The position numbers and the translations under genes are program-made. This document shows positions 55,126 through 63,620 of a DNA stretch of 64,000 nt, in pieces. The stretch's first letter is position 1, and the number at the start of each line of letters is the position of its first letter. Source of the stretch: Comamonadaceae bacterium ALPHA2B (lineage in GTDB: Bacteria; Pseudomonadota; Gammaproteobacteria; Burkholderiales; Burkholderiaceae_C); the NCBI GenBank assembly GCA_005503065.1, contig SCOE01000015.1:1-64000 (forward strand), written 5' to 3'. The notes beneath the pieces were generated by a model, which saw only the letters and a program-made list of their open reading frames with translations, did not search any database and was not told the origin of the DNA.

Positions 55126-56180
55126 CCGAGGCCGCCTTCGAACACCTGCCCGAGGCGGCGGTGCTGAGCGCTCCCCCGGCCCCGGTGTCGCTTGCAGAGG
55201 CGAGGCGCCTGCTTGCGCAGCACTACGGCCTCGAGGGGCAGCTCGAACCGCTCGGTGGCGAGCGCGACGCCAACTTCCTGCTGCACCCGGCCGACGGCGG
55301 CGCACCGTGCATGCTGAAGGTGTCGCATCCGGCGGAAAGCGCCACCGTCGCCGACTTCCAGACACAGGCGTTGCTTCATCTGGCCGCCACCGCGCCCGAG
55401 CTGCCCGTGCAGCGCCTGCGGCCCGCCCGTGACGGACGCCCAGCAGTGCAGGATGTGGCGGGGGACGACCGGCCGCGGGTGGTGCGCCTGTTCAGCTACC
55501 TGGACGGCCTGCCGCTGCCCAAGGCGCCGCATACCGAGGGCCGCGCCGCCCACATGGGCGCGCTGCTGGCCCGCCTGGATCTGGCCCTGGCCGACCTGCG
55601 GCATCCGGCCGGAGACCTGCCTCTGCCCTGGGACCTGCAGCGCGCCATCGGCACCCGCAGCCTGCTGTCGCATCTGCCCGATGCGACCCGCCGCGCCATG
55701 GCGGCCGCGGCGCTCGACCATTTCGCCGCCCAGGCGCTGCCCCGGCTGCTGGCTCTCCCGCGGCAGGCCATCCACAATGACTTCAACCCCTCCAATCTGC
55801 TGGTCGACCCGCAGGCGCCCGATCGATTGGTGGGCATCCTGGACTTCGGCGACATGGTGGCGGCACCGCGCATCGCCGACCTGGCCGTCGCCGCCTCGTA
55901 CCAGCTCGACGCGCAAGCGCCGGCCGCCAGCATCGCCGCCTTCGCCGGCGCTTACCACGCGGTCGCGCCGCTGGCAGCAGCCGAACGCGAACTGCTGCCC
56001 GCGCTGGTCGCCGCCCGGCTGGCCATGGTGGTGGCCATCAGCGGCTGGCGCGCCGCACGGGAGCCCGGCAATGCACCCTACCTGCTGCGCAACAACGGCG
56101 CTTCCTGGAGCCGGCTGGAGGCGCTGCTCGCGCTGCCGGCGGGCGCGCTGGACGACGCGCTGCGCAGCGCCTGTCCCTGA
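55122..56180 (+). CDS. Hydroxylysine-kinase-like phosphotransferase (APH fold)
   Basis: Aminoglycoside-phosphotransferase-fold kinase of 352 residues. The ATP site includes LGGERDANFLLHP and the Lys in PCMLKVSHP. The catalytic loop is IHNDFNPSNLLVD (His218, Asp220), and the metal Asp241 is in ILDFGDMVAAPRIADLAVA. It resembles hydroxylysine kinase (HYKK/AGPHD1) and lies just upstream of an AGXT2L-like phospho-lyase, the same functional pair known in animals. The exact hydroxylated amine it phosphorylates is unknown. Confidence 0.78.
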   Translation: MTEAAFEHLPEAAVLSAPPAPVSLAEARRLLAQHYGLEGQLEPLGGERDANFLLHPADGGAPCMLKVSHPAESATVADFQTQALLHLAATAPELPVQRLRPARDGRPAVQDVAGDDRPRVVRLFSYLDGLPLPKAPHTEGRAAHMGALLARLDLALADLRHPAGDLPLPWDLQRAIGTRSLLSHLPDATRRAMAAAALDHFAAQALPRLLALPRQAIHNDFNPSNLLVDPQAPDRLVGILDFGDMVAAPRIADLAVAASYQLDAQAPAASIAAFAGAYHAVAPLAAAERELLPALVAARLAMVVAISGWRAAREPGNAPYLLRNNGASWSRLEALLALPAGALDDALRSACP

Positions 56181-56201
56181 GAACCCGAGGCTCGTTCATC
56201 C

Positions 56202-57473
56202 ATGCCCACCACCGCCGAACTGATCGAACGCCGCGCCCGCCTGCTCGGCCCCAGCTACCGCCTGTTCTACGACGAGCCGCTGCACCTGGTGCGCGGCGCA
56301 GGCGTCTGGCTGCACGACGCCGCGGGCCGGCGCTACCTCGACGCCTACAACAACGTCGCGTGCGTCGGGCATGCCCATCCACAGGTGGTGGAAGCCATCG
56401 CCCGCCAGGCTGCCACGCTCAACACCCACACGCGCTACCTGCACGAAGGCGTGCTCGACTATGCCGAGCGCCTGCTGGCGACCCTGCCGCCCGAGCTGGG
56501 GCATGCCGTCTTCACCTGCACAGGCAGCGAAGCCAACGACCTGGCCTTGCGCATCGCGCGCACCCACACCGGCGGGCGGGGCGTCATCATCACGCGCTTC
56601 GCCTACCACGGCGTCACGGCGATCCTGGCCGAGGCTTCGCCCTCGCTGGGCCGCTACGTGCAGCTGGGCGATGCGGTGCGCACCGTGCCCGCGCCGGATG
56701 GCGACGACCTGCACGCCGAAGAGCTCGGCCGCCGCTTCGCCGACGGCGTGCGCAGCGCCATCGCGGACCTGCACGCCGCAGGCCTCCAGCCCGCAGCCCT
56801 GCTGGTGGACACCGTGTTCTCCAGCGACGGCATCTTCACCGGCCCGCGCGGCTTCCTGCAGCCGGCGGTCGACGCGATTCACGAGGCAGGCGGGCTGTTC
56901 ATCGCCGACGAGGTACAGCCCGGCTTCGCCCGCACCGGCGAGGCGTTCTGGGGCTTTGCGCGTCACGGCGTGGTGCCCGACATCGTGACGATGGGCAAGC
57001 CCATGGGCAACGGCCATCCGGTGGCGGGCCTCGCCGTTCGACCGGAGGTGATGGCCGCGTTCGGCCGGCAGTGCCGCTACTTCAACACCTTCGGCGGCAA
57101 TCCGGTGTCCATGGCGGCGGCAAGCGCGGTGCTCGACGTGATCCAGGGGCAGGCCCTGCAGGCCAACGCGCTGGCCGTGGGCGGGCACCTGGTGACCAGC
57201 TTGCGCCAACTCGGCGAGAAACATGCGCTGATCGGCCAGGTGCGCGGCGCCGGCCTGTTCGTGGGCGTCGAGCTGGTCACCGACCGCGCGCGGCGCACGC
57301 CCGCCACGGCCGAGGCAACCCGCGTGGTCAACGGCCTGCGCGAGGCCGGGGTGCTGCTCAGTGCCACCGGCGAGGCGGGCCACATCCTCAAGCTGCGACC
57401 GCCGCTCGTCTTCGAACGCCAGCACGCGGACCTGTTGGTCCAGACCCTGGACGAAGTCCTGCGCCGCCTTTGA
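56202..57473 (+). CDS. AGXT2L/PHYKPL-like PLP phospho-lyase (class III fold)
   Basis: PLP enzyme of 423 residues resembling ethanolamine-phosphate and 5-phosphohydroxylysine phospho-lyases. Diagnostic stretches are YLDAYNNVACVGHAHPQVVE, LNTHTRYLHEGVLDYAERLL, DIVTMGKPMGNGHPVAG with Lys266 as the Schiff-base residue, and FNTFGGNPVSMAAASAVLDV. These enzymes release ammonia and phosphate from a phosphorylated amino-alcohol and leave an aldehyde. The kinase just upstream supplies such a substrate. Last gene of the operon; the next gene is convergent. Confidence 0.82.
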   Translation: MPTTAELIERRARLLGPSYRLFYDEPLHLVRGAGVWLHDAAGRRYLDAYNNVACVGHAHPQVVEAIARQAATLNTHTRYLHEGVLDYAERLLATLPPELGHAVFTCTGSEANDLALRIARTHTGGRGVIITRFAYHGVTAILAEASPSLGRYVQLGDAVRTVPAPDGDDLHAEELGRRFADGVRSAIADLHAAGLQPAALLVDTVFSSDGIFTGPRGFLQPAVDAIHEAGGLFIADEVQPGFARTGEAFWGFARHGVVPDIVTMGKPMGNGHPVAGLAVRPEVMAAFGRQCRYFNTFGGNPVSMAAASAVLDVIQGQALQANALAVGGHLVTSLRQLGEKHALIGQVRGAGLFVGVELVTDRARRTPATAEATRVVNGLREAGVLLSATGEAGHILKLRPPLVFERQHADLLVQTLDEVLRRL

Positions 57474-57480
57474 GCTTCCG

Positions 57481-58569
57481 TCAGAGGGACAAGGCGCGCC
57501 CTTCGTCCGCGCTGCGACGACCGAGGTCGAGCCAGGCCATGAGCTCGACGGCCTCCTCCAGGGTCACGGGGACCGGGCCTGTGCCGCGGACGGCGTCGCG
57601 CACCCGCTCGTAGTAGCGTGCATAGTCACCCGGCAGGTTGGGCACCGGCCTGCGTTCGACCGTGCCGTCGTCCCGCGGCGACACCAGCAGCCCCTCGCGC
57701 GGATCGACGCCCCAGCCGGCGCCGCCCGGACGGCCGCCCGCGCGCAGGGCGTCCTCCTGCGGGTCGACGCCCTCCTTCACGTAGCTGCCCAGCGAGCCAT
57801 GCAGCAGGTAGCGTGGCGCCGCGTGGGCAGCCAGGGTGGTCGCGTGCAACACGACGCGCAGGGGCGCCGACAAGCCGGATTCATAGCGCAGCACGGCGTG
57901 GAAGCAGTCCTCGACCTGCGCCCCCTCGCGCAGCGCCGCGGTATCCAGCTGCAGCGTGTCGGGTGGCCCGAAAAGCTGCAGTGCCTGGTCCAGCAAATGC
58001 GATCCCAGATCCACCCACAGGCCGGCGCCCGGCATCGCCCGTTCGCGCCAGCGGTCGCGCACCTGCGGCCGGAAGCGGTCGATGTGCGATTCGAAGTACA
58101 CCGGCCGGCCGACGGCGCGCTCGGTCAGCAGCGCTCGCAGGGTGAGGAAGTCGGCATCCCAGCGCCTGTTCTGATAGACGGTCAGGACGCGGTCCTGCGC
58201 CGTCGCCAGCGCGGCCAGTTCGCGTGCCTGCGCCACGTCGAGCGTGAAGGGCTTGTCGACCACGACATGCTTGCCAGCCCGCAGCGCGGCCGTGGCCACG
58301 GGATGGTGCTGCGCATTCGGCGTGGCCACCACCACCAGATCGATGTCCGGCCGTGCGACCAGGGCCTCGACATCGGGCACGACGGCCACGCCGGGCCAGT
58401 CGTTGTGCACCTTGTGCGGCTGTGAGCTGGCCACGGCCGAAAGCACCATGTCGGGCACGGCGGACAGCACCGGTGCATGGAAGGTCTGGCCGGCGAAGCC
58501 GTAGCCCACGAGACCGACACGGACAGGCGCGAAAGCATGCGGGGTCGGCGGCGGCGGCTGGCTGGACAT
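57481..58569 (-). CDS. Gfo/Idh/MocA-family oxidoreductase
   Basis: NAD(P)-dependent oxidoreductase of 362 residues, close to YdgJ and scyllo-inositol dehydrogenases. The Rossmann motif is RVGLVGYGFAGQTFHAP and the catalytic Lys is in KHVVVDKPFTLD. The C-terminal domain has YFESHIDRFRPQVRDRWRE and LWVDLGSHLLDQALQLFG with a catalytic His. The ATG at 58569 gives the family length. It converges on the phospho-lyase gene with a 7-bp gap. Confidence 0.87.
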   Translation of the reverse strand: MSSQPPPPTPHAFAPVRVGLVGYGFAGQTFHAPVLSAVPDMVLSAVASSQPHKVHNDWPGVAVVPDVEALVARPDIDLVVVATPNAQHHPVATAALRAGKHVVVDKPFTLDVAQARELAALATAQDRVLTVYQNRRWDADFLTLRALLTERAVGRPVYFESHIDRFRPQVRDRWRERAMPGAGLWVDLGSHLLDQALQLFGPPDTLQLDTAALREGAQVEDCFHAVLRYESGLSAPLRVVLHATTLAAHAAPRYLLHGSLGSYVKEGVDPQEDALRAGGRPGGAGWGVDPREGLLVSPRDDGTVERRPVPNLPGDYARYYERVRDAVRGTGPVPVTLEEAVELMAWLDLGRRSADEGRALSL

Positions 58570-58579
58570 GCGCGGGGAT

Positions 58580-58610
58580 TTGACGAGTTGACCTGCCAGT
58601 ATGCGATAAT
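58580..58610 (+). promoter_or_regulatory. Promoter of the L31 gene with extended -10
   Basis: TTGACG (58580-58585) and an extended -10, TGCGATAAT (58602-58610), lie 19 bp apart. They are in the divergent region with the oxidoreductase gene and give a leader of about 110 nt before the L31 start. Confidence 0.5.
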
Positions 58611-58727
58611 CGAAGGCTTCCCGCGAAAAGTGCACCCGGCACACCGCCGGCATGCCAGTTGCCCCACGACACCCGGTCCGGCGCAATGGGCAGATGTGGC
58701 TCTCGCATCGACCTCAAGGAAAAGACC

Positions 58728-58991
58728 ATGGCCAAAGAAGGCATCCACCCCAATTACCGCGAAGTCCTGTTCGTGGACCTCTCCAACGGTTTCAAGTTCG
58801 TGACGCGCTCGTGCGTGAACACCAAGGAAACCGGCAAGACCGACGACGGCCGCGAACTGCCGCTGTTCAAGCTCGACACCTCGAGCGAGTCGCACCCCTT
58901 CTACACCGGCACCCAGAAGTCGGTCGACAACATGGGCGGCCGCGTCGAGCGCTTCCGCAACAAGTTCGGCAAGACCGCGCTGTCGAAGTAA
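58728..58991 (+). CDS. rpmE2: 50S ribosomal protein L31, type B
   Basis: Zinc-independent L31 paralogue of 87 residues. It has [44 protein letters not shown] split at the Leu-Pro, and [17 protein letters not shown]. Only one Cys is present, so the CxxC zinc site of type A L31 is absent. Type B L31 is often Zur-repressed; I see no clear Zur box here. AAGGA precedes the ATG. Confidence 0.94.
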   Translation: MAKEGIHPNYREVLFVDLSNGFKFVTRSCVNTKETGKTDDGRELPLFKLDTSSESHPFYTGTQKSVDNMGGRVERFRNKFGKTALSK

Positions 58992-59035
58992 GCTTCTTCG
59001 CCGACCACCTGCACGCCGGGCCCCGGATGTGCAAC

Positions 59036-59066
59036 GGGCAGCCCGGGTGACCGCGCTGCCCTTTTT
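59036..59066 (+). terminator. Rho-independent terminator after rpmE2
   Basis: GGGCAGC (59036-59042) pairs with GCTGCCC (59055-59061), followed by TTTTT. Confidence 0.8.
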
Positions 59067-59108
59067 CATGCCTCTTCCCATCGTCATCCTCGACGACACT
59101 CGGTTCCG

Positions 59109-60842
59109 TTGAATCAGCCCACGCCTGCCATCGTCGCCCAGAGCGCCGTGCGACGCCTCCCGCGCATCGCGCTGCTGCTGCTGTGCGCGGCCTACCTGAT
59201 GCCAGGCCTGCTGGGGCGCGGCCCCTGGAAGAGCGCCGACGTCACCGCCTTCGGCTACATGGCGGCGTTGGCGCAGAACACCGCCGGCATCGCCCGCTGG
59301 TTCGACCCCCTCCTGCTCGGCCTGCGCCCCGAGACGCCGGCCCTGCTGCCCTACTGGCTCGGCGCCTGGGCGATCCAGCTGGCCCCCTGGCTGCGGCCGG
59401 ACCTGGCCGTGCGCATCGTGTTCGCCCTGATGCTGTGGGGCACCTTCACGGCCACCTGGTACGCGGTCTACTACCTGGCCCGCACGCCGCGTGCGCAGCC
59501 GGTGGCCTTCGCCTTCGGCGGGGAAGCACGCCCCACCGACTACGCGCGCGCCATGGCCGATGGCGGCCTCCTCGCCCTCATCGCCAGCCTGGGGCTGGCC
59601 CAGCTGGGCCACGAGACCACGCCTGCGCTGGCGCAGCTTTTCTTCGTCGCCTGCCTGTTCTACGGCGTCGCCGCCCTGCCCTATCGCCGCACTGCACCGC
59701 TGGTCGGGCTGGCGGTCGGCAGCCTCGGCCTGGCGTTGAGCGGCGCCCCTTCGCTCGGGCTGGCGCTCGGCCTGGGCGCGCTATGGCTGGCGATTCGCGA
59801 ACTGCGCGGCGCGGTGCGCGAAGACAACGCCGAACCCGCGCCGACCTTCGGCTGGCCGGCCATCGCCGGCATCGCCCTCGTGACGGCGATCGCGCTCGCC
59901 GTGGCCGTCGCGCTCAAGCAGGTGCACTGGCGCATCGCGCCGCCGGGCTCGCACGCCGGCGTATCCGCCTGGTCGGACTGGCGCAGCCTCATCAAGCTCT
60001 TCATCTGGTTCACCTGGCCGGCCTGGCCGCTGGCCGTGTGGACGCTGTGGCGCTGGCGCCGGCAGCTGGGTGCGCGTCACGTCGCGCTGCCGCTGTGGTT
60101 CATGCTGGTGCCGGTGGCGGCCACGCTGCTCACCGATTTCGCCGATCGCTCGCTGCTGCTGGCGCTGCCCGCTCTGGCCACGCTGGCCGCCTTCGCGCTG
60201 CCGACCTTCCGGCGCAACGTGTCGGCGCTCATCGACTGGTTCACGCTCCTGTTCTTCAGCGGCTCGGCAGTGCTGATCTGGCTGTACTGGATCGCCATGC
60301 AGACCGGCATCCCGCCCAAGATGGCCGGCAGCGTCGCGCGCCTGGCGCCCGGCTACGTGGCGGAGTTCTCGCCGCTGGTGTTCGTGCTGGCCGTGCTCGC
60401 GACGCTGGTGTGGTGCTGGCTGGTTCGCTGGCGCACCGGCCGCCACCGGGCGGCGCTGTGGAAAACGCTGGTGCTGCCGGCCGGCGGCGTGACGTTGTGC
60501 TGGATGCTGCTGATGACGCTGTGGCTGCCGGCGCTCGACCATGCCCTGAGCTACGCGCCCCAGGTGCGTGCCATCGCGCAGCGCACCGGCCCGACGCGCT
60601 GCGTCGCCGAGCTCGGCGTGGGCCGTGCGCAGATCGCCGCGCTGCGCCACCATGCCGGCTTCGAGCTGCGGCCGATCAACTCGCACACCGAGTGCGACTG
60701 GCTGATCGTCAAGCCCGAGGTCGTCAGCCTGCTGCACCACATCGTGAGCCTCGAGGACTGGCGCCTGATCGGCACCTTCCGCCGCACGACCAACCCCAAC
60801 GACGACCTGCTGCTGTACCAGCGCGCGCCGGCGAGTCGGTGA
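59109..60842 (+). CDS. ArnT-like multi-pass membrane protein, possible glycosyltransferase
   Basis: Membrane protein of 577 residues with about eleven or twelve hydrophobic segments and a periplasmic C-terminal domain (GPTRCVAELGVGRAQIAALR to the end). The layout, with an acidic pair missing but GRGPWKSADVTAFGYM in the first loop, resembles the GT39/ArnT glycosyltransferases that use polyprenyl-phosphate sugars. The match is only by general pattern. The start appears to be TTG at 59109, with a weak ribosome binding site; no earlier ATG fits. It lies 7 bp before the MATE gene. Confidence 0.65.
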   Translation: MNQPTPAIVAQSAVRRLPRIALLLLCAAYLMPGLLGRGPWKSADVTAFGYMAALAQNTAGIARWFDPLLLGLRPETPALLPYWLGAWAIQLAPWLRPDLAVRIVFALMLWGTFTATWYAVYYLARTPRAQPVAFAFGGEARPTDYARAMADGGLLALIASLGLAQLGHETTPALAQLFFVACLFYGVAALPYRRTAPLVGLAVGSLGLALSGAPSLGLALGLGALWLAIRELRGAVREDNAEPAPTFGWPAIAGIALVTAIALAVAVALKQVHWRIAPPGSHAGVSAWSDWRSLIKLFIWFTWPAWPLAVWTLWRWRRQLGARHVALPLWFMLVPVAATLLTDFADRSLLLALPALATLAAFALPTFRRNVSALIDWFTLLFFSGSAVLIWLYWIAMQTGIPPKMAGSVARLAPGYVAEFSPLVFVLAVLATLVWCWLVRWRTGRHRAALWKTLVLPAGGVTLCWMLLMTLWLPALDHALSYAPQVRAIAQRTGPTRCVAELGVGRAQIAALRHHAGFELRPINSHTECDWLIVKPEVVSLLHHIVSLEDWRLIGTFRRTTNPNDDLLLYQRAPASR

Positions 60843-60849
60843 CGCGGCC

Positions 60850-62235
60850 GTGAACGCCATCCGTTCCGGCACGGGCGAGCGCGCCACCATCGCCCGCCAC
60901 GCCGGCACCGTGCTGGTGGGACAGCTCGCGGTGATGGCCTTCGGCGTCACCGACACCATCGTCGCCGGCCGCTTCGCCGAGAACGCGCTGGCGGCGCTGT
61001 CGGTCGGGGCCGCCATCTTCATCAGCGTGTTCGTCTCGCTGATGGGCGCGCTGCAGGCACTGCTGCCGATCTGGGCCGAGTTGCACGGCGCGGGCCGCGG
61101 CCACGACATGGGCCGCTCCGTGCGGCAGTCGCTGTATCTGTGCGGGGCCGCCATCGTGGTGGGCATGGCGGTGCTGCTCTTTCCGCAACCGCTGCTGCGC
61201 TGGACGCAGGTGCCCGAGGCGATGCAGACCGACGTCGCGCGCTACCTCGGCGTGCTGGCCTTCGCGCTGCCGCCTGCACTGCTCTTTCGCCTCTACAGCA
61301 CGCTCAACCAGGCCCTGGGACGCCCGCAGCTCGTCACCTGGCTGCAGCTCGGATCGCTGGCCCTGAAGCTTCCGCTGTCGATCCTGCTGACCTTCGGGGG
61401 CCTGGGCATACCGCCGCTCGGCCTGCTGGGCTGCGGGCTGGCGACGCTGGCCGTCAACTGGCTGATGCTCGGCATGGCCGTGTGGCTGCTGCGCACCCAG
61501 CCGCTGTACCGCGCCTTCGCGCTCTGGCGCCGCCCCGAACGGCCGGACTGGGCCCAGTTGCGGCAGTTCGCGCGGCTGGGCGTGCCCGGCGGGCTATCGG
61601 TGCTCGTGGAAGTCACCTCCTTCACGCTGATGGCGCTCTTCATCGCGCGCCTGGGCACCACCGCGGCGGCAGCGCACCAGATCGCCTCCAACCTCACCGC
61701 AGTGGCCTACATGGCGCCGCTGTCGCTGGGCCTGGCGACAAGCGCGCGCGTGAGCTACTGGCTCGGTGCGGGCGATGCCGCGAAGGCCCGCCATGCCTGC
61801 CGCCTGGGCTTCGAGCTGGCCCTGGCCTGTGCCCTCGTCGCGGCCGGCACCATGGCGGTAGCGCGCATGCAGTTGGCCGGGCTGTACTCCACCCACCCGG
61901 ACGTGGTTGCCCTGGCCGCGACGCTGCTGCTGGCCACGGCCGGCTACCACCTGGCGGATGCAACGCAGACGATGTGCGTCTTCGTGCTGCGCTGCTACCG
62001 CGTCACGGTGCTGCCGCTGGCCATCTACTGCGCGCTGCTGTGGGGGCTGGGGCTGGCCGGCAGCTACCTGCTGGCGTACCACGGGCTCGGCCCGGTCGCG
62101 GCGATGCGCTCGCCCCTGGCCTTCTGGATCATGAGCGCTGCGGCGCTGGGGCTCACGGCGCTGATCTTCGTGGTGCTGCTGGTGTCAGTCCTCAGGCGTT
62201 CACGCTCACCGGCCGCGCCGGCCGCAGCCGCGTGA
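60850..62235 (+). CDS. MATE-family efflux transporter
   Basis: Multidrug and toxin extrusion transporter of 461 residues with twelve hydrophobic segments. VMAFGVTDTIVAGRFAENAL and LGVPGGLSVLVEVTSFTLMAL are the paired family motifs, one in each half, and SNLTAVAYMAPLSLGLATSARV is a further signature. The start is GTG at 60850. Its last 44 bp overlap the 3' end of the convergent phoR. Confidence 0.88.
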   Translation: MNAIRSGTGERATIARHAGTVLVGQLAVMAFGVTDTIVAGRFAENALAALSVGAAIFISVFVSLMGALQALLPIWAELHGAGRGHDMGRSVRQSLYLCGAAIVVGMAVLLFPQPLLRWTQVPEAMQTDVARYLGVLAFALPPALLFRLYSTLNQALGRPQLVTWLQLGSLALKLPLSILLTFGGLGIPPLGLLGCGLATLAVNWLMLGMAVWLLRTQPLYRAFALWRRPERPDWAQLRQFARLGVPGGLSVLVEVTSFTLMALFIARLGTTAAAAHQIASNLTAVAYMAPLSLGLATSARVSYWLGAGDAAKARHACRLGFELALACALVAAGTMAVARMQLAGLYSTHPDVVALAATLLLATAGYHLADATQTMCVFVLRCYRVTVLPLAIYCALLWGLGLAGSYLLAYHGLGPVAAMRSPLAFWIMSAAALGLTALIFVVLLVSVLRRSRSPAAPAAAA

Positions 62236-63532
62236 CCGGGAACAGCAGCGCGAAGCGCGAGCCCTGCCCCGGCGTGCTCTCGATGCGCAACTGCGCACCG
62301 TGGCGCTGCGCGATGTGCTTGACGATCGCCAGGCCCAGGCCCGTGCCGCCGGTCTCGCGCGAGCGGCTGCGGTCGACGCGGTAGAAGCGCTCGGTCAGTC
62401 GCGGAACGTGCTCGGCCGCGATGCCCGGCCCGGTGTCGCGCACGGCGAACTCCCCACGGCCGTCGGGCAGCAGGCGCCAGGTCACCGTCACTTCGCCGCC
62501 CGGCGGCGTGTAGCGCACCGCGTTGCTCACCAGGTTGGACATGGCGCTCTGCAACTCGGTGGCCGCCCCCGAGAGTTCCGAATCGGATTCGATGGCGAAG
62601 AAGAGCCGGTGCCCCTGCGCCGACAGCCGCTCCGACAGTCCGCGCGCCTCGTCTTCGCAGTGCGCGAGCAGCGCACGCACCCGCGTCCACTGGTTCATCG
62701 GCGGCGCGGCGCTCCCCTCCAGGCGCGACAGTGTCAGCAGGTCCTGCACCAGCGTGCCCATGCGCTGCGCCTGCTGCCCCATGAGGCCGAGGTAGCGGCT
62801 GCGCTCGTCCGCCTCCAGCGGCAAGCTCTGCAGCGTCTCGACGAAGCCGGTGAGCACCGTGAGCGGCGTGCGGATCTCGTGCGACACGTTGGCGACGAAG
62901 TCGCGCCGCATCGCATCCGCCTGTTCCAGCGCCGTGATGTCGCGCGTCAGCAGCAGCCGCCGGTTGCCGGCATAGGGATGCACCTGCACCGACAGCCGCA
63001 TGAGCTTGCCGTGCGGCCCGGTCTGCATCGAGGGCGCGTCGATGATCACGTCGCGGCTGTAGTTCCACGATGCAAGGTAGGCCACGAAGGCCGGGTCCCG
63101 CACCAGGTTGGCCAGGTGCTGCTGCAGGTCGCGTTCGGCGTCGATGCCCAGCTGGATGGCCGCCGTCTGGTTGCACCATTCGATGCGCCCCTGCTCGTCA
63201 ATCAGCACCACGCCGTTGGGTGAGGCCTGGATGGCTTCAAGGAATTCGTGCAGCCGGTCCTCGGCCTGCCGCGTCTGCTGCTCGCGCGTGCGCAGCAACT
63301 TGCGGATGCGCTCGGCCAGTTCGCCCCAGATCCCCGGACCGCGCGACGGCAGGCCGGCCGCGTCATCGCGCAGCGCCAGCAGCAGACGCTGTGCGCGCCA
63401 TGCGTCGAGCAGCAGCCAGGCCAGCGCGCCGGCCCAGGCGCCGATCCACAGGAATTTCCAGCCAAACAGGGCTCCAACGCCCGCCCCACCTACGCAGGAA
63501 GCTATCAAAAACGTAGCAATTCGGAAAGGCAT
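62192..63532 (-). CDS. phoR: Phosphate regulon sensor histidine kinase PhoR
   Basis: Membrane sensor kinase of the Pho regulon, 446 residues. Two N-terminal hydrophobic segments (about residues 4-22 and 25-45) are followed by a PAS domain (SPNGVVLIDEQGRIEWCN), the phosphoacceptor His in DFVANVSHEIRTPLTVLTG, and the ATPase site with VRYTPPGGE, VRDTGPGIA and GGTGLGLAIVKHIAQRHGA. The start at 63532 lies inside a family A repeat, and residues 3-21 (FRIATFLIASCVGGAGVGA) are encoded by it. The ATG has no strong ribosome binding site. Confidence 0.92.
   Translation of the reverse strand: MPFRIATFLIASCVGGAGVGALFGWKFLWIGAWAGALAWLLLDAWRAQRLLLALRDDAAGLPSRGPGIWGELAERIRKLLRTREQQTRQAEDRLHEFLEAIQASPNGVVLIDEQGRIEWCNQTAAIQLGIDAERDLQQHLANLVRDPAFVAYLASWNYSRDVIIDAPSMQTGPHGKLMRLSVQVHPYAGNRRLLLTRDITALEQADAMRRDFVANVSHEIRTPLTVLTGFVETLQSLPLEADERSRYLGLMGQQAQRMGTLVQDLLTLSRLEGSAAPPMNQWTRVRALLAHCEDEARGLSERLSAQGHRLFFAIESDSELSGAATELQSAMSNLVSNAVRYTPPGGEVTVTWRLLPDGRGEFAVRDTGPGIAAEHVPRLTERFYRVDRSRSRETGGTGLGLAIVKHIAQRHGAQLRIESTPGQGSRFALLFPVTRLRPARPVSVNA
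63473..63525 (-). repeat. Family A palindromic repeat, copy 8 (5' end of phoR)
   Basis: On the plus strand AACGCCCGCCCC leads into GCTATCAAAAACGTAGCAATTCGG, a diverged family A element read in the opposite sense to the three other coding copies. It encodes most of the first transmembrane helix of PhoR. Confidence 0.75.
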
Positions 63533-63620
63533 GGGAGGCGATTATCCGTACCGGCCAGGCGCCGGGAAACGGCCATGGATGGCCGGCGCCCGGCGGCAAG
63601 GCCCAGCGCCTGAGAGCGAC

